The position numbers and the translations under genes are program-made. Below the pieces are notes generated by a model. That model was not told the DNA's origin. It did not search any database and saw nothing but the letters and a program-made list of their open reading frames with translations. A DNA stretch of 57,429 nt, from contig CAZAYY010000025.1 in the NCBI GenBank assembly GCA_964489525.1, forward strand, positions 1-57,429, written 5' to 3'. The DNA is from CAZAYY01 sp964489525 (GTDB taxonomy: Bacteria > Chloroflexota > Anaerolineae > Anaerolineales > JABWBV01). Every line of letters begins with the position of its first letter. Position 1 is the stretch's first letter. Positions 48,267 through 55,265 of the stretch are shown piece by piece.

Positions 48267-49223
48267 TTAATTACCGGTTGTTAATAAATCACTCATCCTA
48301 TCCAGCGCTTCTACTTCAGCGGAGGTGAGCATCCAACCCAATGCGCCGGCGTTTTCCTGGGCCTGCCGCAGGTTTTTTGCCCCCGGGATGGGCACCGCAC
48401 CTTTGCACAGCAGCCAGTTCAGGGCAACCTGGCCAGGGTTTTTGCCGCCGTGGGCCTGCCCAATTTCGCGCAGCAGGCCAATCAATGGTTGGGCACGTTG
48501 GATATATTCCGGGGTATACTGCCGCCGGGCCATCCCAGAAGGAATGTTTTGAGCGGTGTATTTGCCAGTCAGGATGCCTTTTTCAAGCGGGCTGTAGGCA
48601 ATCACGGTGACCTGGTTTTGTTTGCAGTAGTCCAACAGGCCGCTTTTTTCAATTTTGCGGTTGAGCAGGCTGTAGTGCAGTTGGTTCGAGGCCAAGGGCG
48701 CACCCTGGTCATTGAGCAGGGCGGCTGCGTTTTGGGTTTGTTCCAACGAATAATTGGAAACACCCACAGCGCGAATCAGGCCCTGATGAAAAGCCCTGGA
48801 CATTTGCTTCAACCACAACCCGTTTGCATGTGGGGGAATGGGCCAATGGACCTGGTACAGGTCTACCGATGACAGGCCAAGCCGCCCCAGGCTTTTTTTC
48901 AAAGCCCCTTCGAACTGCCCCCCAAACAGGCGAAATGGGAACGGGAAAAATTTGGTGGCAACCACCACATTTTTTCCGGATTCTTTTAAGAGCTGGCCCA
49001 GGATTTTTTCGGATTTGCCAAATCCATACACCTCGGCAGTGTCAATCCAGTTGATGCCGCTGTCGAGGGTGGTGTGAAAAGCCTGGCGGATGTCTTCATC
49101 CGTATAGCCGCCTTTTCCGTAATCCCATGACCGGTCGCCCCACTGCCAGGCGCCTGCGCCCATGGGTGAAATCTGAATGGCGGTTTTGCCAAGCGGAATG
49201 GTTTGGGGAGTGACAGAATTCAT
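48267..49223 (-). CDS. Aldo/keto reductase
   Basis: 318 residues, TIM-barrel NADPH-dependent oxidoreductase. Catalytic set visible: Asp in WIDTAEVYG, Tyr in the same segment, Lys in VVATKFFPF, His in YQVHWP. The late SNYSLEQT and LLCKGAVPIPGAKN bind cofactor. ATG 49221-49223 has GAGG six bases upstream. 56 bases before folE in the same direction. Substrate broad or unknown. Confidence 0.92.
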   Translation of the reverse strand: MNSVTPQTIPLGKTAIQISPMGAGAWQWGDRSWDYGKGGYTDEDIRQAFHTTLDSGINWIDTAEVYGFGKSEKILGQLLKESGKNVVVATKFFPFPFRLFGGQFEGALKKSLGRLGLSSVDLYQVHWPIPPHANGLWLKQMSRAFHQGLIRAVGVSNYSLEQTQNAAALLNDQGAPLASNQLHYSLLNRKIEKSGLLDYCKQNQVTVIAYSPLEKGILTGKYTAQNIPSGMARRQYTPEYIQRAQPLIGLLREIGQAHGGKNPGQVALNWLLCKGAVPIPGAKNLRQAQENAGALGWMLTSAEVEALDRMSDLLTTGN

Positions 49224-49249
49224 GGTTAACCTCATTCTAAACATTTTGG

Positions 49250-49321
49250 TAACTGCTCAGCCATCCGCCCGTTCTCTCCCCCGTCCCAAAGCCTGGGGCG
49301 GGGGCTGGGGTTGAGCAGTTA
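49250..49321. repeat. REP-like palindromic element with TAACTGCTCA ends, copy 2
   Basis: Perfect inverted ends TAACTGCTCA (49250-49259) and TGAGCAGTTA (49312-49321) around a G/C-rich centre that includes CCTGGGGCGGGGGC. Longer than copy 1 (72 against 47 bases). It lies between divergent genes. Confidence 0.7.
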
Positions 49322-49415
49322 CACATTTTGATTAGTGTGCCTGAAGGCATCTTGGGAAGAGTATATCCTGATGAAGATGCGAGGGGTGTTAATAAATATT
49401 AAAGTCTTCTCACTC

Positions 49416-49445
49416 TTGGTCAGGTTATTGTTCGCGTGTTACAAT
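49416..49445 (+). promoter_or_regulatory. Promoter of the FKBP gene
   Basis: TTGGTC (49416-49421), spacer 18, TACAAT (49440-49445). The TTG start at 49510 follows 64 bases later. Confidence 0.5.
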
Positions 49446-49509
49446 CGTTCCTGTTTTGGTTCAGTTCGCTGCCCCAAACGAAAATTATTCAAAAACCAGG
49501 AGATTTACT

Positions 49510-50796
49510 TTGAAACCAACCTATTGGATTAAGTGGCTGGTGACAGTCACAGTGATTGTTTTTTCCCTGGCTGGCTGCCTTGCGCCCGAATCTGCCAGCC
49601 CCACGCCTGAACCCACTTTAGCCCCAACGGCTGTGCCCACGGCCGCACCAACGGCTGCTTCTCCGGATACCACCAGTGCTGGCGCCCCCGTAATTGAAGG
49701 CGAGCCTACCCTGGTCACGGAAAGCGGCTTGAAATACTACGAGACCGTTGCTGGAACTGGCAGCTCGCCCCAGTTGGGCGACCTGGTTACGATGCACTTT
49801 GCCGCTTACCTGGAAGATGGTACCTTGCTGGCCGACACTTATCAAATGGGTGAGCCGGCTGTGGCTGTGTTTGGCCGCGACGACCTGCTTCCGGGTTGGC
49901 AAGAGGGCCTTGGTTTGATGAAAGTTGGCGGCTCGGCGCAGCTGGTTTTACCCCCCGAACTGGCCTTTGGCGTGGATGGCGGCGGCGGCATTCCGGCCAA
50001 CGCGACCATTCTCATGACGGTGGACCTGATTTCGATTGAGGCCCCTGCCCAGCCCACCGAGGTTTCTGAAAGCAGCCTGACGACAACCGAGTCTGGTTTG
50101 CAGTATTTTGACCTCCAGGAAGGAACTGGCGAGTTGGCCGAGAACAATGCAACGGTATCCACCCATTTCACCATCTGGGTGCGTGAGGAACAGGGCGATT
50201 TTTATGCGGTTTCTTCCGAGGGCAGCCAACCGCTCAGTTTTGTGTTGGGCCGGGGGGACGTTGTTTTCCCGGGTTGGGAAGAAGGTGTTTTAGGGATGAA
50301 AGTAGGCGGCAAGCGTTTGCTGGTCATTTCCCCTGAATTGGGACTTGGCGAACAGGGCGCAGGCAACATTCCTGCCAATGCCACCCTGGTGATGGAAATT
50401 GAGCTGGTGGATGTTCTTTTGCCTGCCGTGAGAACCGAAGTAGCCGAAGAAGATTATATTGTGACCCCCACGGGTTTGAAGTATGTTGATTTGGTGGTCG
50501 GGACGGGGGCAGCGCCTACCGCCGGGCAGACGGTTGTGGTTCACTACACGGGCTGGCTGGAAGACGGCACCCAATTCGACAGCTCGCTGGATCGCGGTAC
50601 ACCTTTTAATTTTGTTCTGGGTGGCGGTAATGTGATTGCCGGATGGGACGAGGGTGTTGCCAGTATGCTGGTGGGCGGCAAACGCCAGCTGGTGATTCCT
50701 GCCAACCTGGCCTATGGCGACCAGGGCGCAGGTGGGGTGATTCCCCCTGGGGCAACGCTCATTTTTGAAGTGGAGCTGTTAGAAGTCCGCCCGTAA
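49510..50796 (+). CDS. Lipoprotein with three tandem FKBP-type peptidyl-prolyl isomerase domains
   Basis: 428 residues. Signal with lipobox LAGC (Cys23), then a Pro/Ala/Thr-rich linker. Three FKBP modules follow, about 70-180, 187-305 and 315-428, each opening with xxSGLxY or TPTGLKY. Only the third keeps the full active-site wording (VVHYTGWLEDGTQFDSSLDR, VIAGWDEGV, LAYGDQGAGGVIPPGATLIF); the first two have substitutions in these places. I chose the TTG at 49510: AGGAG is seven bases upstream and the residues before it do not belong to a signal peptide. Probably folds or scaffolds extracytoplasmic proteins. Confidence 0.9.
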   Translation: MKPTYWIKWLVTVTVIVFSLAGCLAPESASPTPEPTLAPTAVPTAAPTAASPDTTSAGAPVIEGEPTLVTESGLKYYETVAGTGSSPQLGDLVTMHFAAYLEDGTLLADTYQMGEPAVAVFGRDDLLPGWQEGLGLMKVGGSAQLVLPPELAFGVDGGGGIPANATILMTVDLISIEAPAQPTEVSESSLTTTESGLQYFDLQEGTGELAENNATVSTHFTIWVREEQGDFYAVSSEGSQPLSFVLGRGDVVFPGWEEGVLGMKVGGKRLLVISPELGLGEQGAGNIPANATLVMEIELVDVLLPAVRTEVAEEDYIVTPTGLKYVDLVVGTGAAPTAGQTVVVHYTGWLEDGTQFDSSLDRGTPFNFVLGGGNVIAGWDEGVASMLVGGKRQLVIPANLAYGDQGAGGVIPPGATLIFEVELLEVRP

Positions 50797-50814
50797 TTGG
50801 CGAAATGAACCTGC

Positions 50815-50854
50815 AAAGCACCCTAGGGTTTGAATGACCCTGGGGTGCTTTTTT
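50815..50854 (+). terminator. Intrinsic terminator after the FKBP gene
   Basis: Arms AAAGCACCCTAGGGT (50815-50829) and ACCCTGGGGTGCTT (50837-50850) with loop TTGAATG and a T6 tract. Confidence 0.85.
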
Positions 50855-50867
50855 GTTCCATATTCCA

Positions 50868-50940
50868 CAGAGGGCCACCGAGATATTTTCATTAATACTC
50901 GGTGGCTCTCTGTAATATTTCTCTGTGGTCCTCCGTGTAA
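50868..50940. repeat. ACAGAG/CTCTGTGG interspersed repeat
   Basis: A near-perfect hairpin (ACAGAGGGCCACCGAG ... CTCGGTGGCTCTCTGT) is followed by TCTCTGTGGTCCTCCGTGTA. A degraded relative lies at 21308-21379. Non-coding. Confidence 0.6.
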
Positions 50941-50950
50941 ACCGGATGAC

Positions 50951-51060
50951 CTGTCGTTTTGAACCGTCACGGGCAGCGAACGCAGCGACTGAAGCAATCT
51001 CGCCCTGTTTGGCCCCGATAAGGAGGTTGCTTCGCCCCGGACGGGGCTCGCAGCGACATC
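50951..51060. repeat. GCGCAGCGACTGA interspersed repeat, copy 3
   Basis: Left part CTGTCGTTTTGAACCGTCAC and GAACGCAGCGACTGAAGCAA; right part an inverted arm GGTTGCTTCGCCCCGGACGG then GGCTCGCAGCGACA. Related to 4061-4143 and 34907-34936. Confidence 0.6.
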
Positions 51061-51076
51061 CTCACCCGGCGTGTCG

Positions 51077-51721
51077 TCAGGAGATGTCTTTCAGGTATTC
51101 CGGCAGGGGGATGGTTGGGTCCAGTTTGGGGTCTGGCTGGGGTCCGCCATAAATGGTTTGCATCGGAATGACCCCCGCCCAAACGGGCAGGGCGTAGTCC
51201 TCGGCATCATCCTTGGGCGGGCCGGTGCGCACCTTGGCTGAGGCTTCGTGGATCTCCACCACGGCAACGCTGGTGGCGTTCATTTCCTTGGCGTTGGGCA
51301 GGCGGGCATCGGCCCAGCGGCCGGGGGCAATCTGCTCCGTCAGGGTGTAGAGGGCCTGCATTTTCTCATCCGGGTCGCTCACCAGCCGTCCGGCGCCAAA
51401 GACCATCACGGAGCGGTAATTGATGGAATGGCTGAAAACCGAACGGGCCAACACCAGCCCGTCTACCTGGGTGACGGTGATGCATACTGGTTCTCCAGCG
51501 GCAACGTGTTTCATCATCCGGCTGGCTTTAGCGCCATGCAGGATTATCCGGTTCCCCTGGCGGGCGTACAGGGTGGGGATGGCGTAGGGCTGGCCGTCCT
51601 GGACAAAGGCTACATGGCAGATAATGGCGCTGTCCAGGATGGCGAAAATGGTTTCCTGGTCATAGTGGCCGCGGTCGGGCAGGCGGTGGAGTTGGGAGTG
51701 CTGGCTCTTTGGGTATTCCAT
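51077..51721 (-). CDS. NimA-like FMN-binding split-barrel (pyridoxamine-phosphate-oxidase-fold) protein
   Basis: 214 residues of the flavin-reductase-like split-barrel family. Characteristic segments: ILDSAIICHVAFVQDGQPYA, IPTLYARQGNRIILHGAKAS, CITVTQVDGLVLARSVFSHS and YRSVMVFGAG. In NimA-type proteins this fold reduces nitro groups, but most relatives are uncharacterised. ATG 51719-51721 has AAGGA eight bases upstream. Follows pckA by 108 bases in the same direction. Confidence 0.85.
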   Translation of the reverse strand: MEYPKSQHSQLHRLPDRGHYDQETIFAILDSAIICHVAFVQDGQPYAIPTLYARQGNRIILHGAKASRMMKHVAAGEPVCITVTQVDGLVLARSVFSHSINYRSVMVFGAGRLVSDPDEKMQALYTLTEQIAPGRWADARLPNAKEMNATSVAVVEIHEASAKVRTGPPKDDAEDYALPVWAGVIPMQTIYGGPQPDPKLDPTIPLPEYLKDIS

Positions 51722-51829
51722 AGGGTTGGTCCTTCGCAGGGCGAGTTGCCGGGTTGGGGTAGAGAAGAACCTTCCTGGCATCCCCTGGCGCCAGGAAGGT
51801 TCGGAGAAACTGAGAAAAGCGGGTGCGGC

Positions 51830-53473
51830 TTAAAGCCGGGGGCCGGAGGCGGTCACTTCGGGTGGGCAGTCGGGTGCAAACTTCTTGAAGTTATCCACAA
51901 AACGGGCGGCAAGCTGGCGATATTTTTTCTGGTAGTCGTCTTTGCTGGGCCACGATTCTGCCGGGTAGAGCACGCTTTCGGGAACATCCGGGCAGGATTT
52001 GGGAACTTCAAACCCGAACAGGGGGTCGGTGTAGTATTCCACGTTTTGCAGGGAACCGTTGAGCACCCCCGAAAGCAGGGCGCGGGTGTGTTTGATGCTG
52101 ATGCGCTTGCCAATGCCGTACGGGCCGCCCACCCAGCCTGTGTTGAGCAGCCAGGCGGTTACACCGTAGCGGGCCATTTTGCGTGCCAGCAGCTCGGCGT
52201 AGCGAATGGGGTGCAGCACCATGAAAGGCCCGCCAAAGCACGGGCTGAAGGTGATTTCGGGTTCGGAGCCCAGGCCCACTTCCGTCCCGGCCAGCTTGGA
52301 GGTGTAGCCGGTGATGAAATGGTACATGGCCTGGTTAGGTGTCAGCCGGGCGATGGGCGGCAGCACACCCTGGGCATCGCAGGTCAGGAAGATGACGTTT
52401 TTAGGGTGGTTGCCGCGCTTTTCAGGGATGGCGTTGGGGATGAAATCCAGCGGGTACGATGAGCGCGTGTTTTCGGTGCGGCTCTCGTCGTCCAGGTCAA
52501 TCAGGCGCGAGATCGGGTCGAAGACCACGTTTTCCAACACTGTGCCGAACCGGCGGGTGGTGGCGTAAATTTCGGGTTCTGCCGTGGGCGAGAGGTTGAT
52601 GACCTTGGCATAGCAGCCGCCTTCGTAGTTGAACACACCGCTGTCGCTCCAGCCGTGTTCGTCATCGCCAATCAGCCAGCGGTTCGGGTCGGCGGACAGG
52701 GTGGTTTTGCCGGTGCCCGAAAGGCCAAAGAACAGGCCGACATCGCCATCTTTGCCCTGGTTGGCCGAGCAGTGCATGCTCATCACGCCCTGCAGGGGCA
52801 TCAGGTAGTTCATTACGGTGAAGATGGATTTTTTAATTTCGCCGCCATACTGTGAGCCGCCGATGATCGCCAGGCGCTGGTCGAAGTTAAGCAGGATGAA
52901 GGTGCTGGTGCGGGTCTGGTCAATCGGCTCGAAGCCCATGAAGGATGGTGCGGCAATCACGGTAAATTCGGGCACATGCACCCGGTATTCTTCACGGGAA
53001 TTCAGTGGGATGAACATGTTGCGGGCAAACATGCTGTGCCAGGCGAACTCAGTCACAATGCGCACAGGTAGGCGGTATTCCGGGTCGGCCCCGGCGTAGC
53101 AGTCCTGGACAAACAGGTCGCGCCCCTGCAGGAAGCCCTGCATACGGGCAAAGGTTGCATCGAACTGGGCCGCACTGATTGGGCGGTTGTATTCGCCCCA
53201 CCAGACGTTGTGTTCGGAGGAGGGTTCGCGAACGATGTATTTATCCTGGGCAGCCCGCCCGGTGTGCTTTCCGGTATCTACCACAATTGGGCCGTGCTTG
53301 GTGATGCGGCCCTCACCGCGAAACACAATTTCTTCCACGAGGGATTCGGTGGGCAGGTTCCAGTAGACCTTGCGCAGGTTGGTGAGCCCATGGTTCACCA
53401 GGCCGTAATCGGGTTTATACGCCGCTACATAATCTTCTGCAGGGGTTTTGATGTTCAAGATGTTGTTGCTCAT
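51830..53473 (-). CDS. pckA: ATP-dependent phosphoenolpyruvate carboxykinase
   Basis: 547 residues, full length. Interconverts oxaloacetate and PEP with ATP. Kinase-1a loop GLSGTGKTTLSADPNRWLIG, followed by DDEHGW; oxaloacetate site RVHVPEFT region and YGGEIKKSIFTVMNYLMP; kinase-2-like LTCDAQGVLPPIARL. The ATP-type (not GTP-type) wording is clear. Directly behind the aminotransferase gene (23 bases), which would supply or drain oxaloacetate/aspartate. Confidence 0.97.
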   Translation of the reverse strand: MSNNILNIKTPAEDYVAAYKPDYGLVNHGLTNLRKVYWNLPTESLVEEIVFRGEGRITKHGPIVVDTGKHTGRAAQDKYIVREPSSEHNVWWGEYNRPISAAQFDATFARMQGFLQGRDLFVQDCYAGADPEYRLPVRIVTEFAWHSMFARNMFIPLNSREEYRVHVPEFTVIAAPSFMGFEPIDQTRTSTFILLNFDQRLAIIGGSQYGGEIKKSIFTVMNYLMPLQGVMSMHCSANQGKDGDVGLFFGLSGTGKTTLSADPNRWLIGDDEHGWSDSGVFNYEGGCYAKVINLSPTAEPEIYATTRRFGTVLENVVFDPISRLIDLDDESRTENTRSSYPLDFIPNAIPEKRGNHPKNVIFLTCDAQGVLPPIARLTPNQAMYHFITGYTSKLAGTEVGLGSEPEITFSPCFGGPFMVLHPIRYAELLARKMARYGVTAWLLNTGWVGGPYGIGKRISIKHTRALLSGVLNGSLQNVEYYTDPLFGFEVPKSCPDVPESVLYPAESWPSKDDYQKKYRQLAARFVDNFKKFAPDCPPEVTASGPRL

Positions 53474-53496
53474 ATTTTCTTTTCCTCAGAGAAGGT

Positions 53497-54714
53497 TTAC
53501 AGCCAATCGCGGACGAGTTTTCGGTCGCCGATATAGATTTCATTCGGAGCGTTCGGGTCGAGCGCCCATTTCATCCGGTCAATGCCTTCGATTAGCTCCT
53601 TGGCAGACCCGGCGTAGCTCAGGCGCAGGTGGCCTTCCATGCCAAATTCCTTGCCCGGAACCGTGACCACCAGGCATTTCTTGAGGAGAAACCGGGAGAG
53701 CTCTAAAGAGTTTTTGTTGTATGCCCGGAAGTCGGGCAGGGCGTAGAATGTACCGCCCGGCTTGGGGGTGATGACATCGGTAAAGGAGCGCATCTCGGCC
53801 ATGAGCACATCCCGGTTGTTCTGCATCAGCAGGCGCAGGTTTTCGACGATGTTCTGCATCCCGGTGAGCGCGCCTTCTGCCGCCGACATGGACACGGTGG
53901 GTGGGTTGGAGGTGACCTGGCTTTGGACATTGGTCATCACTTCCACCAGCCGTTTGTTGCTCACGGTCCAGCCGATCCGGTAGCCAGTCATGCCGTACAG
54001 CTTGGCGACGCCGTTCACAACAATGATTTTGGTGTTTTCAATGTCTTTGTTTGTGAACTGGTAGGCCGGCGGGGCTTTGGTCTGGTCGAATACCAGTTTG
54101 TGGTAAATGTCGTCCATAATCAGGTAGATGCCCTTGCGCTCGCACAGCTCGACAATCGAGGCAATCAGTTCTTCCGGGTACACCGCGCCGGAAGGGTTGT
54201 TGGGGCTGTTGACGATGATGGCACGGGTATAACCAGACACTGCCGCTTCGATTTCTTCAAAACGCGGGATGAACGAGCCATCTTCCGGTGTGACGATGAC
54301 CGGGATGCCGTAGACCATTTTGATAATTTCGGGGTAGCTCACCCAGTACGGCGCCAGGACGATGACTTCATCCTGTGGGTTGAGAATGGAATACATGATG
54401 TTGAAAAGCGACTGCTTGGCCCCGGTGGTGACGATCACGTTTTCGGGGTTGACATGCCGGCCGTAGTTTTCTTCGGTATAGCGGATGATGGCTTTTTTGA
54501 GGGAGGGGGTGCCATCTGTGGGAACATATTTCACTTCACCGGTGTTCAGCCGGGCGGTGGAGCCTAAAATGGCCGTGATGGGGGCTTTGTTTTTGGGCTC
54601 TCCAATGCCCAGGTGAATCACCGGTTCACCCTTTTCCCGTAAAATTCGGGCTTCCTCATTCAGCTTCAGGGTAGGCGATTCTGCAATGGCGCTTGCCAGT
54701 CGACTGATAGTCAT
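53497..54714 (-). CDS. Aspartate aminotransferase-like class I/II PLP enzyme
   Basis: 405 residues. PLP Lys238 in VVNGVAKLYGMTGYRIGW; PLP pocket Asn172 in SPNNPSG, Asp202 and Tyr204 in MDDIYHKLV; a carboxylate-binding Arg near the C-terminus (HLRLSYAGS). This is the class I, subgroup-gamma pattern (AspC/prephenate-type). ATG 54712-54714 lies 11 bases behind AGGAGG. First gene of the aspC-like-pckA-nim unit; divergent from the threonine synthase fusion. Substrate probably aspartate, not proved. Confidence 0.88.
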   Translation of the reverse strand: MTISRLASAIAESPTLKLNEEARILREKGEPVIHLGIGEPKNKAPITAILGSTARLNTGEVKYVPTDGTPSLKKAIIRYTEENYGRHVNPENVIVTTGAKQSLFNIMYSILNPQDEVIVLAPYWVSYPEIIKMVYGIPVIVTPEDGSFIPRFEEIEAAVSGYTRAIIVNSPNNPSGAVYPEELIASIVELCERKGIYLIMDDIYHKLVFDQTKAPPAYQFTNKDIENTKIIVVNGVAKLYGMTGYRIGWTVSNKRLVEVMTNVQSQVTSNPPTVSMSAAEGALTGMQNIVENLRLLMQNNRDVLMAEMRSFTDVITPKPGGTFYALPDFRAYNKNSLELSRFLLKKCLVVTVPGKEFGMEGHLRLSYAGSAKELIEGIDRMKWALDPNAPNEIYIGDRKLVRDWL

Positions 54715-54801
54715 AAAGATAAAATCCTCCTGTGGCGGGAGCATGCCCGCCAAAAAGTGGGCTCCCGGAGCAAACCGGAAGTGGTTTTCCTGAATGCCTG
54801 T

Positions 54802-54807
54802 ATTATA
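54802..54807 (-). promoter_or_regulatory. -10 element for the aminotransferase-pckA unit
   Basis: Minus-strand TATAAT 88 bases before the start at 54714; no good -35. The rest of 54715-55265 shows no gene and no clear RNA structure. Confidence 0.45.
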
Positions 54808-55163
54808 CACCGTCCCTCACGGATTGTACTTTGATTGTGCGCCAGGACACAAACGAGGAATCTTTCCCGCCGGGTGAAAAGGTACCTGCCCTTGCCCGTG
54901 GGCGCAAGCGGCCTGAGGGACGGGCGGGTCTGCGAACAAGCCGGCCTGGCTGCGCCGCAAAGACCCCGGTTTTTCTTGCAGCCTTTCCGCTGTGCTGCGA
55001 CCCGCCCCTACGAGCGGAATGTGCCGCGATGGTGACGTGGGGGCAGGTCGCCATGAGGCGGCGGGGTACCTGATGAACCAACCCCATGGTCTTCATCGGC
55101 TTCTCGCACCACCCGCAGACCTGCCCTTGCCGTTCGGGACGACACAAGGGAGGTCAGTTCGTG

Positions 55164-55192
55164 TTGCTGCGCAAGGGTATATCGGTTAAAAT
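55164..55192 (+). promoter_or_regulatory. Promoter of the threonine synthase fusion gene
   Basis: TTGCTG (55164-55169), spacer 17, TAAAAT (55187-55192). The ATG follows at 55266 with an AAGGG ribosome site. Confidence 0.45.
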
Positions 55193-55265
55193 CAACCCAT
55201 CTTTCCACCGCCTGCCTGCACTTCAACATTCACGGAAAGACAGGCTTCCTCTTAAGAAGGGAATC

